Assembly (NCBI GenBank): GCA_963971225.1
Contig: OZ020268.1
Coordinates: forward strand, 112,808,830-112,872,829
Direction: 5' to 3'
Origin: Melieria omissa
Lineage: Eukaryota; Arthropoda; Insecta; Diptera; Ulidiidae
DNA length: 64,000 nucleotides
Positions 25,154 through 36,553 of this stretch are shown one piece after another; position 1 is the stretch's first letter; each line of letters opens with the position of its first letter. Below the pieces are notes generated by a model, which was given only the letters and a program-made list of their open reading frames with translations, searched no databases and was not told the DNA's origin. The translations under genes were made by a program, and so were the position numbers.

Positions 25154-28100
25154 TTAGTTAGTGACGGCAGTTCCGCTGCCGAATGACTTCATCAACTGGT
25201 AACACTCCTTCAGTTTTCGTTTATCGCCGACCTTTTCGAGCGTTTTTGCAGCTTCGGCCAACATGCCAGCACGCTCGCCGGGAGAGCAGAGCAATGCGGC
25301 CGGCAGATACTTGCATGCAACGTACATGGCTGCGGCTCGTTCTCGTTCACCGCCATCATAGTTCTGATGTTTGTCCTTGCCGCCACATATGATGGAGGAG
25401 CGTGCGTGGCGGTGCCGCAAGCTTCGGTCCAATAATTGCTGTGTTGGTCCCGGCGATGCGCCAGCCATTAGACGGCAGACTGCCTCATACAGATAGATAC
25501 GCGGTTGACCATTCTATAAAACCAACAAAAACAAACTCGGTTACACTCGTAAAATAAGTTTTAAGCTGGTGACTGGCGCTGCCCACTTACCGGTATATAC
25601 TCGACAATGTTGCGCAATGAATTTAGGTCATGTTGGAATTTCTCCAACACGTCGCCGGGCACTTGATAGTAGCCATCATCGTCAACGGTCATGTACTCAA
25701 GCTCCCAGAGCTCGGTGCGGGTCTCGAGTATCCAATCGCAGGTGAGCAATTGGAAAAGCTAGAGGGAGGTGGTAGAGAATTACACCCTATTTTTGGAGTC
25801 CTGAAGACAACGACGAACACCATAAAATCACCGTAAGCCCACCCGTGTTGATTGTAGCTGGCTCAGAGTTTGCATTGCAGTAGTATTGGCCGATTGATTG
25901 TAGCACAGACAATGCGACTACAATGCACCTCCGTTCACCAGTCGATATTCAGTGACCCAATTTTCACACCCAACCCACACGCATTCATATTACAACTGCG
26001 CTTACCAGCTTGATGTCCTTTGTGTTTGTGATTTTATTGACGGTCAAGCATTCCTGCAAGTGTACGCTGGCATCGTCGCAATAACAGGTTATAATGCGTT
26101 TCTCGCAGCTTCCTACATTACTGGCGTTTCTGCAAACAATGCGGTATGCCAACGTTAAGTGGCCATTACGTTAAATTATGATTTGTGGGTCTTACTTCAG
26201 TAAAAGCGTCTTGGCACGCAGGACGGAATGCAGCGCTTTCGGCAAGTTATCGCCACTGCCGGTGAACGCCACAGGCAACTTCTTCACCTTGTCGTAGAGT
26301 AGCTCCGCCTTCGCATCCTCGCCTAGAAGCCAGCGCACCGCGATCTCTAGCACGCCAATCCACCACTCAATATTCGGGTCCATCTGTTCATCTGAGAGCG
26401 TGTCGCGCAACAATGTGGTGTATTTCAAAACGTTGCTGACAATGGTGCCGGTGGGCTGGCTGCCGTTGCCGTTGGTGGCGTCAGTTGATTTAGAACTGGC
26501 GACTGGCATTGCTGACTTACAGCCAGACCCCACAAGACATTGAATCGCGCGGTAGAGCAGATGCTCGCGATAATGCTGCAAATAAGTCAAATCATGTTCT
26601 AATGAAAAACAATCATTGCAAAATAAACGGCAATAACTTACCTTCAGAACATGCGACAACGGATCCGCTGCATTCGACAATTTGGAGAAGAAGCCATCCT
26701 CAGCACTGTCGTTTGCCAGGTCGAAATCATGCGCCACAAAGTAACGATAGCCAATAGGTGTGAAAGCCCAGTCAACACTTTGGATCTCGCCATGGCACTT
26801 CGAGCGTTCATTTTTCGCCTTGCTGACATAGTAACGGCCGAAGAATTTCAGCCACTTCGGGTAGCTCTGCTTCACGCGCAGCGCTGACGTCAAATAGATG
26901 GAAACCATTTCGTCGGGAGAAAGGATGTTGCCCGCCACTTCGGCCATATTTATGGCATATAGCGACATCATTAAACCATGTGGATCGTTACCTTTACTGG
27001 TCAAGTGCAGCTGGTTCAGACGATTGAAAACCAGCGCCAACTCACGTGCTGAGGCCAAGGCCTCCTTGCGCTGGTCGTTGCTGCAGAAGAGGCCGCCTGC
27101 CTTGCGCGACATGAAGCGGCCAATCCATATGCGATGGAAAAACATGCGCACAAACTGCCAAGCGGTCAGCGAGAACGATTCCAGACGAGATGCAGGTAGA
27201 GTAATGCCAAATACCTGCAAGCACGCAAGATATTCGGAATAGGCCGCTTTCGAATTGCCCTAAAAAAATCATAGATAGTTAAGTAATTTGTGTAAAAAGG
27301 AAATCTTCGTACCGTTGCAAAGTTTTGTTCGGCATCCTTCTTGTGCTTCCAATACGTGCTGGAAGCACCGGTGCCCGAACTCAGCACTGGATCGCCATAA
27401 ATCAGTAACTTCATCATGCAACCCAACATTATTACCACATTTATGGTCCACAGCAGCAACGAGGACGCGGTGTTTTGCCACGTCATCAGACTGCCAACAT
27501 CTACATAGAACACAAAATTTTAATGTTTATCTGATTTGAATAAACAAGCAATGCCCACACATTGCACTCACTTTCATCGCTAAACGAAAGAATGTTCCGG
27601 CGTACCCGTGTGTGTCCGTCGCCTTCGTACTCGTCTGTGTCGCCGAATGGTGTTTGGTTCAGTAGCGTCTTAAATGGATTCACGGCCAGTATGGCAAACA
27701 TAAACATGCAGAGCGCTAGCCGCGAATGCGAAGCCATTCCGCGCATTGCGGTGGGCAGCATCTCGGCGTCATCTTTCACGCTACCGGAGCTGCTGCTCGT
27801 AGTCGAGCCGCTGAACGGCGACGGTGGCAGCGAAATGTCCGAGTGCGGCGGCGACAACGATGGATTCGATTCGTCGCTGCACGGCGGTGTCATGTACTGC
27901 TGCTTGCCGTACAGCAGCGGCTCGTCTGTGGACTGCTTGCGCTTCTTGCTGGCAACCGTTGCCACGGTGGGCACAGTCGAGTGCAGCAGGTCCTTGACCT
28001 TGCAGCCGTTGCGGCTGACCAGCTCGTTTTGTAGGCGTTGCACCTCCATGCGCAGCTCGCAATTCTGGCGCTGCAGGTCACGTATCTTGTCGATGGACTT

Positions 28101-29879
28101 GCGCAGCACCGCCGACTTGTTTAGCTTGGCAGCCTCGCCCACCACCAGGTTCTTCAGTTCGATAATCTTATCATTGATCGAGGTGCGATAGCGCCGCTCG
28201 ATGGCGTTGTGTGCCGATCTTTTTACCTCCTTTACTTTCGGCTGCACACGGTTGATGGGCACCTTGTTCTCCGCATTGGCCACCGGCATATGCCCGTTGC
28301 CACTGCTATTGCTCCTGGCGGCCACCGCCGGGGCCGGTTCTAGCACCACCGGAATGTGCGACGCCAAAATGGTGGCTCCGCCGACCAGCGTAGCCTGCGT
28401 CGTGCCAGTGGTGGTGGTGTACATCAGCGCCGGGTTGGCCTGTATGATAACCTGCGGCTGTGGTTGTTGGGGCGCGGGGTGCGCTTGCTGTGGCGTATTC
28501 TGTGTATACTGCAAGTAGAAGTCGGTTTGAAATCAGTGGCAAAGGGCAATTATTAATGGGGCACTAAACAACTAGTTATCACATTCCATTTGCATGCTAA
28601 TCTTTAGACGTCGATTGGCGAGTAAGAAAATTGGACGTACACATAAACAGTAAAGTTGTGTATTAGCCCAATCCTGTCTCTCACTTGGCAATTACATGGT
28701 ATTGGGTTTCAATTTTTTTTAGACCATTTCAGCGTTGCCAATTCGCCTATCTCTTATCGCACAATTCGAAGCGAAATAATTTTTTGAAATTTCACAATCA
28801 CTGCGCAATCAGCATCATTTCACGCTTCAGAGGCGCAGTAGTAGGGAGGTAGCGCGGTCGGCGGAATCTTGGCACATGTGCTACAAACAACCTGACTCAC
28901 CTTAATTGCTGTAGTCGAGTGTTTCCTTTCGCCTCCTCCGCCGCCGCTACTGGCTACACTCTGCACCGTCAACACCTGCGGCAGGGACTGGATTTTTTTT
29001 GTGAATTGCTGTGGCGAAGTGCCGTTTTGTGTTCCACTCCCATTGGTGGTCATCTGTCCTGGTTTTTCAGCCAACTGTGGGCTGGTCTGAAACACGAACG
29101 CATTGTTGTTTGTGGTGGTAGCGTACAGTATTGAGGGCAGCGTATTGGTGGTTTGCGCAATTGATATAGGCGGCACCGACGCGTCCAGTTGGTTCACATG
29201 CAAAGGACTCGCTGCGACAGGCGAGTGCAGCATATTGGTGTCCAGACTGCTGTTGGAGTTGTTATTTAACGGCTGGTTGGTCGCCGGCTGAATGGCGACC
29301 ATTTTCTGTACAGCATGCTGCTTGCTGCCCATAGGACTGTGCAAGTGTTTGCTGCCGCTCGTTTTTGATGCGATGTTGAGACTCATGGGCGAGACGTTTA
29401 CGGGGCTGGCACTCGACACCGCAACCATGTTGTTGAAATTAGATGCCATTAGTGGGTCAGATGAAATGAGTGGCTTGTAGACTGGCGACTGCATGTGGGG
29501 CAGCACATGGGGCGCGATGTCTGGGTGCGAGGGTGACGAATGCAGAGAGTTGCAAGCCTCCACCTTAATGTTAGACAACAGGGGCGGCGACGACTGTTCG
29601 CTCTTTATCTGCATAGGCTCAACTGCCTCGCACTCCAATGGTCGCAATAAGTCGTCTGGCAGCTGCACTTGGTCCATGTCGTCGAAAAAATTGCTCAACA
29701 TTTCTGCAGAGTGCAATAATGTATTTGTAAGAAATTTTTAAGCAGTGCATATGTTGGCACTTACCGGGTGGTATCATCTCTTTGATCATGGTCAGCGCGT
29801 CCTCGTCTTTGAACAAATCTAGGGAGTCCACCACTCCATTGGACATAAATTCCATGTCTAGCGATGAGTCCATCTCCAT
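25154..29879 (-). CDS. SREBP: Sterol regulatory element-binding protein
   Basis: Nine exons (29765-29879, 28901-29703, 27572-28508, 27313-27500, 26642-27259, 26196-26575, 26006-26129, 25591-25758, 25154-25513) splice cleanly into 1230 codons (mammalian proteins about 1150). An acidic N-terminal activation region ([11 protein letters not shown], then FKDED) leads into Ser/Gln/Asn-rich sequence. The bHLH-leucine-zipper is at about 403-470, with [11 protein letters not shown] carrying the SREBP-specific Tyr in the basic region. Membrane segment 1 (about 569-585) begins SRLALC, the site-2 protease setting, and has an Asn-Pro helix break. The luminal loop has RNIL at 610-613, fitting the site-1 protease rule RxxL. 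Segment 2 is at about 631-652, and the C-terminal regulatory domain that binds SCAP follows. After release, the N-terminal half activates fatty-acid synthesis genes, in flies in response to phosphatidylethanolamine. A TPPCS motif (513-517) resembles the Fbw7 degron. No defects were seen. Confidence 0.96.
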
Positions 29880-30187
29880 AAGGCCGGCAGACTTTCTACT
29901 ACCAGCCGGTACTTATTGAGTTTCGCCTTCTTTTTTCTCGGTTTGCTTTTGATTACGAACTATTTTTGCAATTTTTCTTGAAATTGCGTCTCATGTGGCA
30001 TTCCTACAATTGAGAGCAATGCACAATAAATAATGTAAAGCGACGAATATATCAATCACACACTGCAGTAAACAACAGTAAATACGAAAACACAAAAAAT
30101 AATAGTAACTACGCCAGACGGGGAGCGCGGGCAGGCAGGACAACGGCGCAAGTAACCAATCAGCGCACGTTATTTGATCATACGATG

Positions 30188-30195
30188 TGACGTCA
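30188..30195. promoter_or_regulatory. CRE palindrome TGACGTCA
   Basis: This is a full 8-bp consensus site for CREB/ATF-type bZIP factors, upstream of SREBP in a GC-richer promoter-like patch. Occupancy is unknown; a perfect 8-mer also occurs by chance about once per 65 kb. Confidence 0.4.
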
Positions 30196-30594
30196 CTGCG
30201 GCGTTGAGGGAAAAGTATGCCCCGAATTGCAAATTGGACACCGTTGCAGCGTTTACTTCAGCCATTGCCAGTGCCTTCGGCGAAACTTTAGAACGACTTG
30301 AAAATGCCACAAAAATTACATGATTACCTTGCTTTGCGTTTTACTTTTTCGCATCTTTTTTTCTAACTTTTAGAAGCCATGCAGTCGTATTTGTCCATCT
30401 GCGCTGCTATATTTTTGCCAATAAGTTTTCCTTGACCGCTCTGGTGTGTTCGCAAAACGTAAATACGAGTGAAAGGAACGAAAACAGAAAAAAACGATTG
30501 CGAAAAGAAAATCACAGCGTTGCATTGAACTCTTTGGATGGTGGGTACTCGGTTGGGTTTGGTAGTGTTTCAAAGGTGTGTCTAGTACAGGCTG

Positions 30595-30641
30595 CACTTC
30601 CACTCGGAGGCCTCGAATAAGCTCATTGTGAGTCCCTTCAT
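30595..30641 (-). mobile_element. Short LINE 3'-region fragment
   Basis: CACTTCCACTCGGAGGCC followed by CATTGTGA and TCCCTTCAT matches the 3' untranslated part of the LINE copy at 43268-43598 (near 43305-43352) in the same orientation. It is only about 47 bp long and no TSD was recognised. Confidence 0.5.
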
Positions 30642-31356
30642 GTATTAGGAGGAATACTTATTACCGAGTGTCCGATAGGTAGGAAGGTGCAATCACAAAT
30701 CCATAAAGAATCGGTAGCAAAAGTGTGTTTTGACGGCTAATTATTTGGAAAATTGCTGCAACAATATTGCGTCATTTGGTATTTAAAGTTTGCAAAAACA
30801 TGTGCTGTTACGCGATATAACTGCGCGATATATTGTCATTACGACTATTAGCACGTGTTGCAAATACCAGTTAACCAAGTAGTTCTAAATAACTCTATTA
30901 GCACATCTCACCATTAGTACTGTGTAAATATAGAACGTATTTACAACTATTGCTTTGTTTTTACAAGTGAATAGTTTTCAAAAATAAGTTTGGAGACATA
31001 CATAATTGACAGCGTAGGCCAGCGCCATCTATGTGTGGATTTGGTTCATGTAGAGCCCATATACAGCCTCATCACTGAATATGCTCGACTCGTTCCTTTT
31101 GAATTCTCCATTTTGTTTATAACTGTCAAAACGAAAGCGATAACCAAGGAAAGACAAGGCCAAAGAAGACGCTAAAAAACTATCATCAAATAGAGAAAAC
31201 ACACGGCAGCTGAGTGGAAACTCGTAGATTGGTCAATTCTATTGGCAGGAAACGCTGCAAAAACGCGAACTACATTTGTACAAAGGCGAGGAGACAGAAT
31301 TAACGCGTGTTGAATTACAGGCAGAATCGCTGCAAAGTTAGTGTGGAGTCGAGAAA

Positions 31357-31977
31357 ATGGCGCAGAACATCAGCCCCGAGCACAGTGGACTGGCAGCGAC
31401 CAAACACGACGCAGACTCTGTTGCCATAAAGGATAATCATGCAGTCAGCAAACGGTAAGTGGACGCGTGGACAAACGGAAGTTTGCTTGCAAACGTTTTT
31501 GCTCATCTTGGATACACTAATGAGTTTCGATCGGTATTTCGTAATAGGCTGCAGAAGGAGCTCATGAATCTGATGATGTCCACGGAGAAGGGAATCTCGG
31601 CCTTTCCGGACGGCGAGAACATATTTAAGTGGATCGGGACCATAGCCGGACCCATCAACACCGTGTATATGGGGCAGAAGTATCGGCTGGCACTGGAATT
31701 CCCCAACTCTTACCCGTACGCGCCGCCCGTGGTTAAATTCCTGACGCCTTGCTTTCATCCGAACGTCGATCTGGCCGGCTCCATTTGCCTGGACATACTG
31801 AAGGATAAGTGGTCGGCGCTGTATGATGTGCGCACCATATTGCTGTCCATACAGTCGTTGCTGGGCGAACCGAACAACGACAGTCCGCTGAATGCGCAGG
31901 CGGCGATGATGTGGGCGGACCAAGCCGAGTACAAAAAATACCTGGAGGCCTTTTACGAAAAACATAAGGACACATAA
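31357..31977 (+). CDS. vih: Ubiquitin-conjugating enzyme E2 C (vihar/UBE2C)
   Basis: Two exons, 31357-31454 and 31548-31977 (93-bp GT-AG intron), give 175 codons. A Ser/Asp-rich N-terminal extension of about 30 residues precedes the UBC fold, which starts at [12 protein letters not shown]. The HPN motif is at 103-105 and the catalytic cysteine is C113 in [12 protein letters not shown]. The [21 protein letters not shown] block with its C-terminal helix is typical of UBE2C. This E2 works with the anaphase-promoting complex, priming ubiquitin on cyclin B and securin to drive exit from mitosis. The start is the ATG in GAGAAAATGG context. It is divergent from SREBP and convergent with the UBE2T-like gene. 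Confidence 0.95.
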
Positions 31978-32980
31978 GCGCGGCGCTAGAATAACGCCCT
32001 CCCCTGCGTACCAGTAGTAGTACCGCCTATGGCACTTCCCCGGGTATTGCTTCTCTTTTGCTAATTTTAACTTGTTTTTGGAGATTTTATTTTATAATAT
32101 CGCATGTGTCGTGCGGATTGCTCGCAATGGCGCAAACAGCAGCTGGAAGCGTAAGAGAATCAACGGATATTGTGCGCTATCATTAAGATCCTTTTAAGTA
32201 AATGTAGTTAATTTTTTACGACACATCCTTGTACGGTAGTTATTTTTTGCTATTATTTAGTGTTTAAACGCGAACTGGTCGTCGGTGTGTGCCAGTGACT
32301 GAGCACCCGCTCCGAGCTGTTGGGCGGAGGTCAATTGGCTCAGCGTTGCCGAGTTTCGGTTTATTAGTTATTTCGGTTCGCCGATTTTATATTTTCGTTT
32401 AATTGCTTTGATGCGTTCGAGGTGGTTTTCCAGTCACGGCGCTTCTTCATTTCCCACTTACCGCACTTAGCACCTAAGCAAAATTCATAGTTCAATGACA
32501 CAATAGTCACGCCCACACAGCTGAGTAACGGTGAAGAGTTGGAGTGTAAACATAAATTGTATTCATAATTAACATAATAATTGTAACAGTAATGGCATTT
32601 GAGCAAAATGAAGACCTTTAAATAGAATTGTATTTCCTCAAAAAAAATTGTATTGAGCCTTTTCGTCTTTCCGTTTGCAAAAATTTGATTTGATAAAAAA
32701 ATCGGAATACCTTTGTGGCATGTATAGGAATAAACAATTTAATATAAGAGTACAAATACGAACTGGAATCGGCAAATTTTACTGATCAATCTAGCACACA
32801 CCTAAAGCTCAAGATTGGAGGCAAAGCTTACACTTGGAAAGAGATTGGCACATAGCCTAACTAGCCTCATTACGTGGGCGACTTCCCATATGAACCATCA
32901 TATAAAATTCATAAAGAGATTAATTCTTCAGCGATTGTGATTCGTCAGAAGAATATGGAGATTTGCCCACAGTATGTCAG
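31978..32980. other. Convergent 3' regions of vihar and the UBE2T-like gene
   Basis: 1.0 kb holds the 3' ends of both E2 genes. No coding exon, RNA gene or clear repeat is seen. Confidence 0.4.
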
Positions 32981-33667
32981 TTAACGAGTTAACTTCAGCC
33001 GTTTTGTTGCAACATCAGCTTTGTTGGCGTCATTAGTCTGTGTGCATCGTTCTTCATTCGCCAATTCCATCAAAGCGCCACCATAGTATTTGCGTATATA
33101 CGCCCGCGCTGTGGCATCGAATAGTGTGCGATTCGTTTTAAACAGATCGGCGGCCTCGGCATGCAATGGATCGTCCGGATTGGGTGTGGCTAGCAGCAGC
33201 TGTATGGACAGCAGCATTGATTCGAGTGTAATTGCCGGATTGTACGAGCCCGCAGGTGGCATGCGCAACAGATCCAAACAAATTTTTCCAGCTGTTAGTA
33301 GAAAGATGCGTTGCAACTTTAAATACTACAATTTTTCTATTATCATAGATCACTTACAGCTATCAATGTTGGGATGATAGACCGGAGTGAGAAATTTGAA
33401 AGCTGGTGGCTGAAAAGGGTAATTGCTGGCCACTGTTATGCCCACTTTGAATGTAGCCTCCTCATAGGGTGAACCGGTTGGTCCTGGTATGGTGGCCATC
33501 AACTGGGTGTAGTCGTCCTGAGCGTCGGGAATACATGAGATGCCTTTAAAGAATTATAATGTGAATTGCAAGAAAAAATACACTTGTCGCCTACCATGTT
33601 GTGCTCTATTTTTCTCCAGCTGCCGCAGCTCGATTGGCAGTCGCATTTGTTTTATTTGGTTATTCAT
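32981..33667 (-). CDS. UBE2T-like ubiquitin-conjugating enzyme E2
   Basis: Three exons (33595-33667, 33358-33543, 32981-33291) with 51- and 66-bp introns give 189 codons (human UBE2T 197). The UBC fold is complete: N-terminal helix (LPIELRQLEKNRAQHG), HPN at 81-83 within LTPVYHPNIDSSGKIC, and catalytic Cys91 in GKICLDLL. The insert RMPPAGSYNPAITLESMLLSIQ, corresponding to LPPKGAW in UBE2T, separates it from canonical E2s. PNPDDPLHAEAA matches the UBE2T PNPDDPL block. A basic tail (ATKRLKLTR) follows. UBE2T with FANCL monoubiquitinates FANCD2/FANCI in interstrand-crosslink repair; that role here is inferred from homology. An E2F-like word TTGGCGCGC lies about 95 bp upstream. Confidence 0.85.
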
Positions 33668-33759
33668 TTTTTAGTAATCGTTAAGGAGTAGTGAACAAGT
33701 GGCAAATTGCAAACATGCGCGAATTTTAAATTCGACTGTCAGCTGATTGTGAGGAAAGA

Positions 33760-33768
33760 TTGGCGCGC
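33760..33768. promoter_or_regulatory. E2F-like site upstream of the UBE2T-like gene
   Basis: TTGGCGCGC fits the E2F core TTSSCGC and lies about 95 bp upstream of the start codon, where S-phase DNA-repair genes often carry one. This is motif evidence only. Confidence 0.3.
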
Positions 33769-34633
33769 AGTTTATACGCCATATTCGGCGGTGTTGCTTC
33801 ACTTACTAATTGAGGCCGTTTTCGTAGCGTCTTTTTGGCATTATTAAATTTACGATGTTTTGTTTTGTTGTTCTGGGATTGTGGTGACCAAATGTAATTT
33901 AACATGCAAAAATTGTTTTAAGCTTTTCTTTCTTTGGAAAGGCAATGTGTTAAGACTTCAACACTATTTCGGCATAAAACATTTTGGTTTTGTACAATGC
34001 AACCCTGCATTCCACTAAATTGCGTATATAAACAAAAAACAGCTGATGCCCAAAAGAACACGTATTTGGTGCACTAGGCCAATGCATTCCGCGGCATTTG
34101 CAACAGCAACGCCAAAAAAAGTACCAACAAAACAAAGCAAAGAAAGCTGCATCAACCCAACAAATGGGCGAATTTGCCCATCCCTCCAAAATCAGTTAGC
34201 ATTTCAGCTTTGGCCCCTTTTCCCTGTTTACGTTAAGCTGTGAGTGTGCTGTAGTGAAAAATCGACATAGGTGAAAATAGTGAAATTACCATTTCCATTT
34301 AGATTTTTCGCAAATATATTTCGTTATTTAATTTTAAAGTTCAGAAAATACATCAGCAGAGTGGATTTTGGTGCCTTGTTGAAGCTTTAAATCTCAACGC
34401 AATAAAAAATAATACAACGAAACCAAACGCACAACTTACACAATATTCCAGCAACTTCATCCGGTCGGTTGCAGCAATCGCTTAAAGTGCCTGAGTTTAC
34501 TGCTGTAAAGAACCACAAAATTGAAGCAATTGAAAACTTCCACAAAACCATACGTGCCGTCCATAAACGCTGCTTTGAAATTGCCTGCTGCTCCGGATCA
34601 CAGCTGCTCGTACGCCTGCACGCCTCAATCTCA
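33769..34633. other. Divergent UBE2T-like / TMEM267 upstream interval
   Basis: It contains both promoters and the TMEM267 leader. The TMEM267 reading frame stays open back to about 34469 but has no ATG before 34634, so translation is placed at 34634. There is no other gene. Confidence 0.4.
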
Positions 34634-35366
34634 ATGCACTGCCACATAATGGTCTACGTACGCATCGTACTTACAACGCTGACCATAATCACCTGCCTGC
34701 TGGGCGACAATTTCGTTGAACTGACTCAACATCCGATGCTGAAGGCCCTGGCCGACAACGCAACACATGCAGTAATTGGTGCACTAACCGGTATCGCCTT
34801 TTCCGTACAGTTTCACGAGCGCACCACTAACTTGCTTGGCTGGATTTTGATATTCGTCTGCTTTGCCGTCTCGTCCTTAATCGATTTGGACCATTTTGTG
34901 GAGGCGCGCTCGTGGTACTTGGAGGTGAGAAATTACGCATCTTTCACTTTGATTTGAACTATGTGTAACAATTTTTTTTTAACAGGATGCCACCAATCTG
35001 CCGCGACGCCCCTTTCTGCACTGCTCCAGTATCTGTGTTGTGTTGCTAATCTTCTATCTCTGCACTGCCTGCCTGAACTATTTCAAGTCGAGTCTGTTGC
35101 TGGGCGTTTTACTCTGCGCCTTCGTCACGCACCACACGCGCGATGCAATGCGGCGTGGCTACTGGTTTTGTCCGTTCGGGCATACGGCACGGCTGCACAA
35201 TGTCGCCTACATTATGCTCACCGTACTGACGCCACACGTACTGGGCTACTTGCACGGTATTTGTCGCAGTGCGCCGGTGCAGCAACTACTAAGCCACTAC
35301 ATCAAACTGAGCGACAGCTATCGCATGGGCAGCGGCGGCTACCGCTACACTACACTGACCGTCTGA
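34634..35366 (+). CDS. TMEM267: Transmembrane protein 267 homologue
   Basis: Exons 34634-34924 and 34986-35366 (61-bp GT-AG intron) give 223 codons (human about 215). The first in-frame ATG (MHCHIM) was chosen; a second lies five codons on. Five to six hydrophobic segments are visible, starting with VYVRIVLTTLTIITCLL. Signature motifs are LKALADNATHAVIGAL, SSLIDLDHFVEARSW and LPRRPFLHCSS (crossing the exon junction) and THHTRDAMRRGYWFCPFG. The conserved His/Asp/Arg residues recall the wider YdjM/DUF457 membrane-hydrolase-like group, but no activity is established for TMEM267. It is head-to-head with the UBE2T-like gene and is the last gene of the compact cluster. Confidence 0.9.
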
Positions 35367-36304
35367 GTGTTGCAAAATGTTGATTAATTAAGCAAGCCAA
35401 GTCACAATTAACTCACAAATTAAATAGTAGTGTGGCGAAAATAGAGAACGTGCAAAATTGGCCGTTTCCACTACGAGCAGAACAAGTGGCCGTTGCAGCT
35501 GCTAGTGCTTCCTTTTAATGAACGAACGTCCTTTTAGCAATGACGCTTTTTATATAGACTAGAGTATAAGTTAAATATGCGAAATGATTAGCAGGAACAA
35601 CTCCCAGTTGTAAAATGGATATCACAACGCAAGCGATCATCTTCCAGTCAGCTCAGTTGACACATTCTAAAATACGTACGTATTTTGATTTTTATCTAAA
35701 ACTAGTAGATATCGTAATTAGTAGCAATAGAGCTCAAAATGTAGTAATCGGTGTGCTACGATGATGCGACGAGAATGAAATAATCGAATCGTAATATCCA
35801 TAATATTGTGATATTTTAGCTTTTAAATTAAAGTAGCAAAGTCAAACGCTTAGTAAGCTAATTATAAGCAATTGTAAACACTTCTTACCATATTTTACAA
35901 TAAAAAATATACATAGCAATTTCAAATTTGTTGAAAACGTAAACAAACCAAAATTATGAAGCCAAATGTGAAGATGTTTGCGTAGAAATGGCATGAAAAG
36001 TGCTGGATAAACGTCGGCCGTGCTGATAAAATTATTGAAATAATAAAAAAGGAAACAAATACTATGCAATATTGAAGGTATTGTTAATATTTACTTAATA
36101 CAGTAGCGCCTAGCACACTAATTAAACATGTAATTAAAAGTGTAGATACTTGTTCCATTATTTTAAATAATCATTCGCTCAAAAAACGTTTGCGCAATAT
36201 TCCAAAGAAAACGAATTCCAACATAATGGGGTTAGACTTGTGCTAAATCTGGAAGTAATATTTTAAGTATCTTGATTTAGGTTTAACTTTAGTTTACAAT
36301 ATTT
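35367..36304. other. TMEM267 3' region and intergenic DNA
   Basis: It holds the 3' untranslated region of TMEM267 and AT-rich DNA. No gene or clear repeat is seen. Confidence 0.4.
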
Positions 36305-36549
36305 CTGTGGCCGTAAGGAATAACAGCCAAAGTCGGGTTAGGCCAAAATTTATTTATTACCACCATTGCATTCGTCGTATTCAAATGTACTACTACACAA
36401 AATTCTATGGCTTTTGCTCATAAAATGAATGTTTTACGCCCAAAAATCTAAAATTTATCTAGTGTAATCTAAAGCAAATTCAAAAATTAAAAGTGCTCTC
36501 CTGAAAACTTCATAAATTCGACTTTGGCTGTTATTCCTTACGGCCACAG
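36305..36549. mobile_element. MITE with 31-bp perfect terminal inverted repeats (245 bp)
   Basis: The left end begins CTGTGGCCGTAAGGAATAAC and continues AGCCAAAGTCG. The right end is its exact inverse over about 31 bases (ending GTTATTCCTTACGGCCACAG). ATTT flanks both sides (36301-36304 and 36550-36553), a possible 4-bp TSD. The interior is AT-rich with no coding capacity. The superfamily is not recognised. Confidence 0.75.
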
Positions 36550-36553
36550 ATTT

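Larger units (their letters stand above)
29880..31356. promoter_or_regulatory. Divergent SREBP / vihar upstream region
   Basis: This 1.5-kb interval separates the two start codons and must contain both promoters. A perfect CRE palindrome TGACGTCA lies at 30188-30195, about 310 bp from the SREBP ATG, in a GC-richer segment (30110-30260). An E-box CACGTG lies at 30852-30857. A CAATTGTAG|GA acceptor-like site near 30000 on the minus strand hints at a non-coding leader exon of SREBP. 30595-30641 is a LINE-tail fragment. Confidence 0.4.

Noticed and set aside
27562..28191. 209-codon plus-strand frame within SREBP
   Set aside because: It is antisense to the SREBP exon that encodes the bHLH and membrane segment; codon-bias shadow.
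31315..31965. 216-codon minus-strand frame over vihar
   Set aside because: It is antisense to the vihar exons, whose catalytic Cys and HPN motif identify the true strand.
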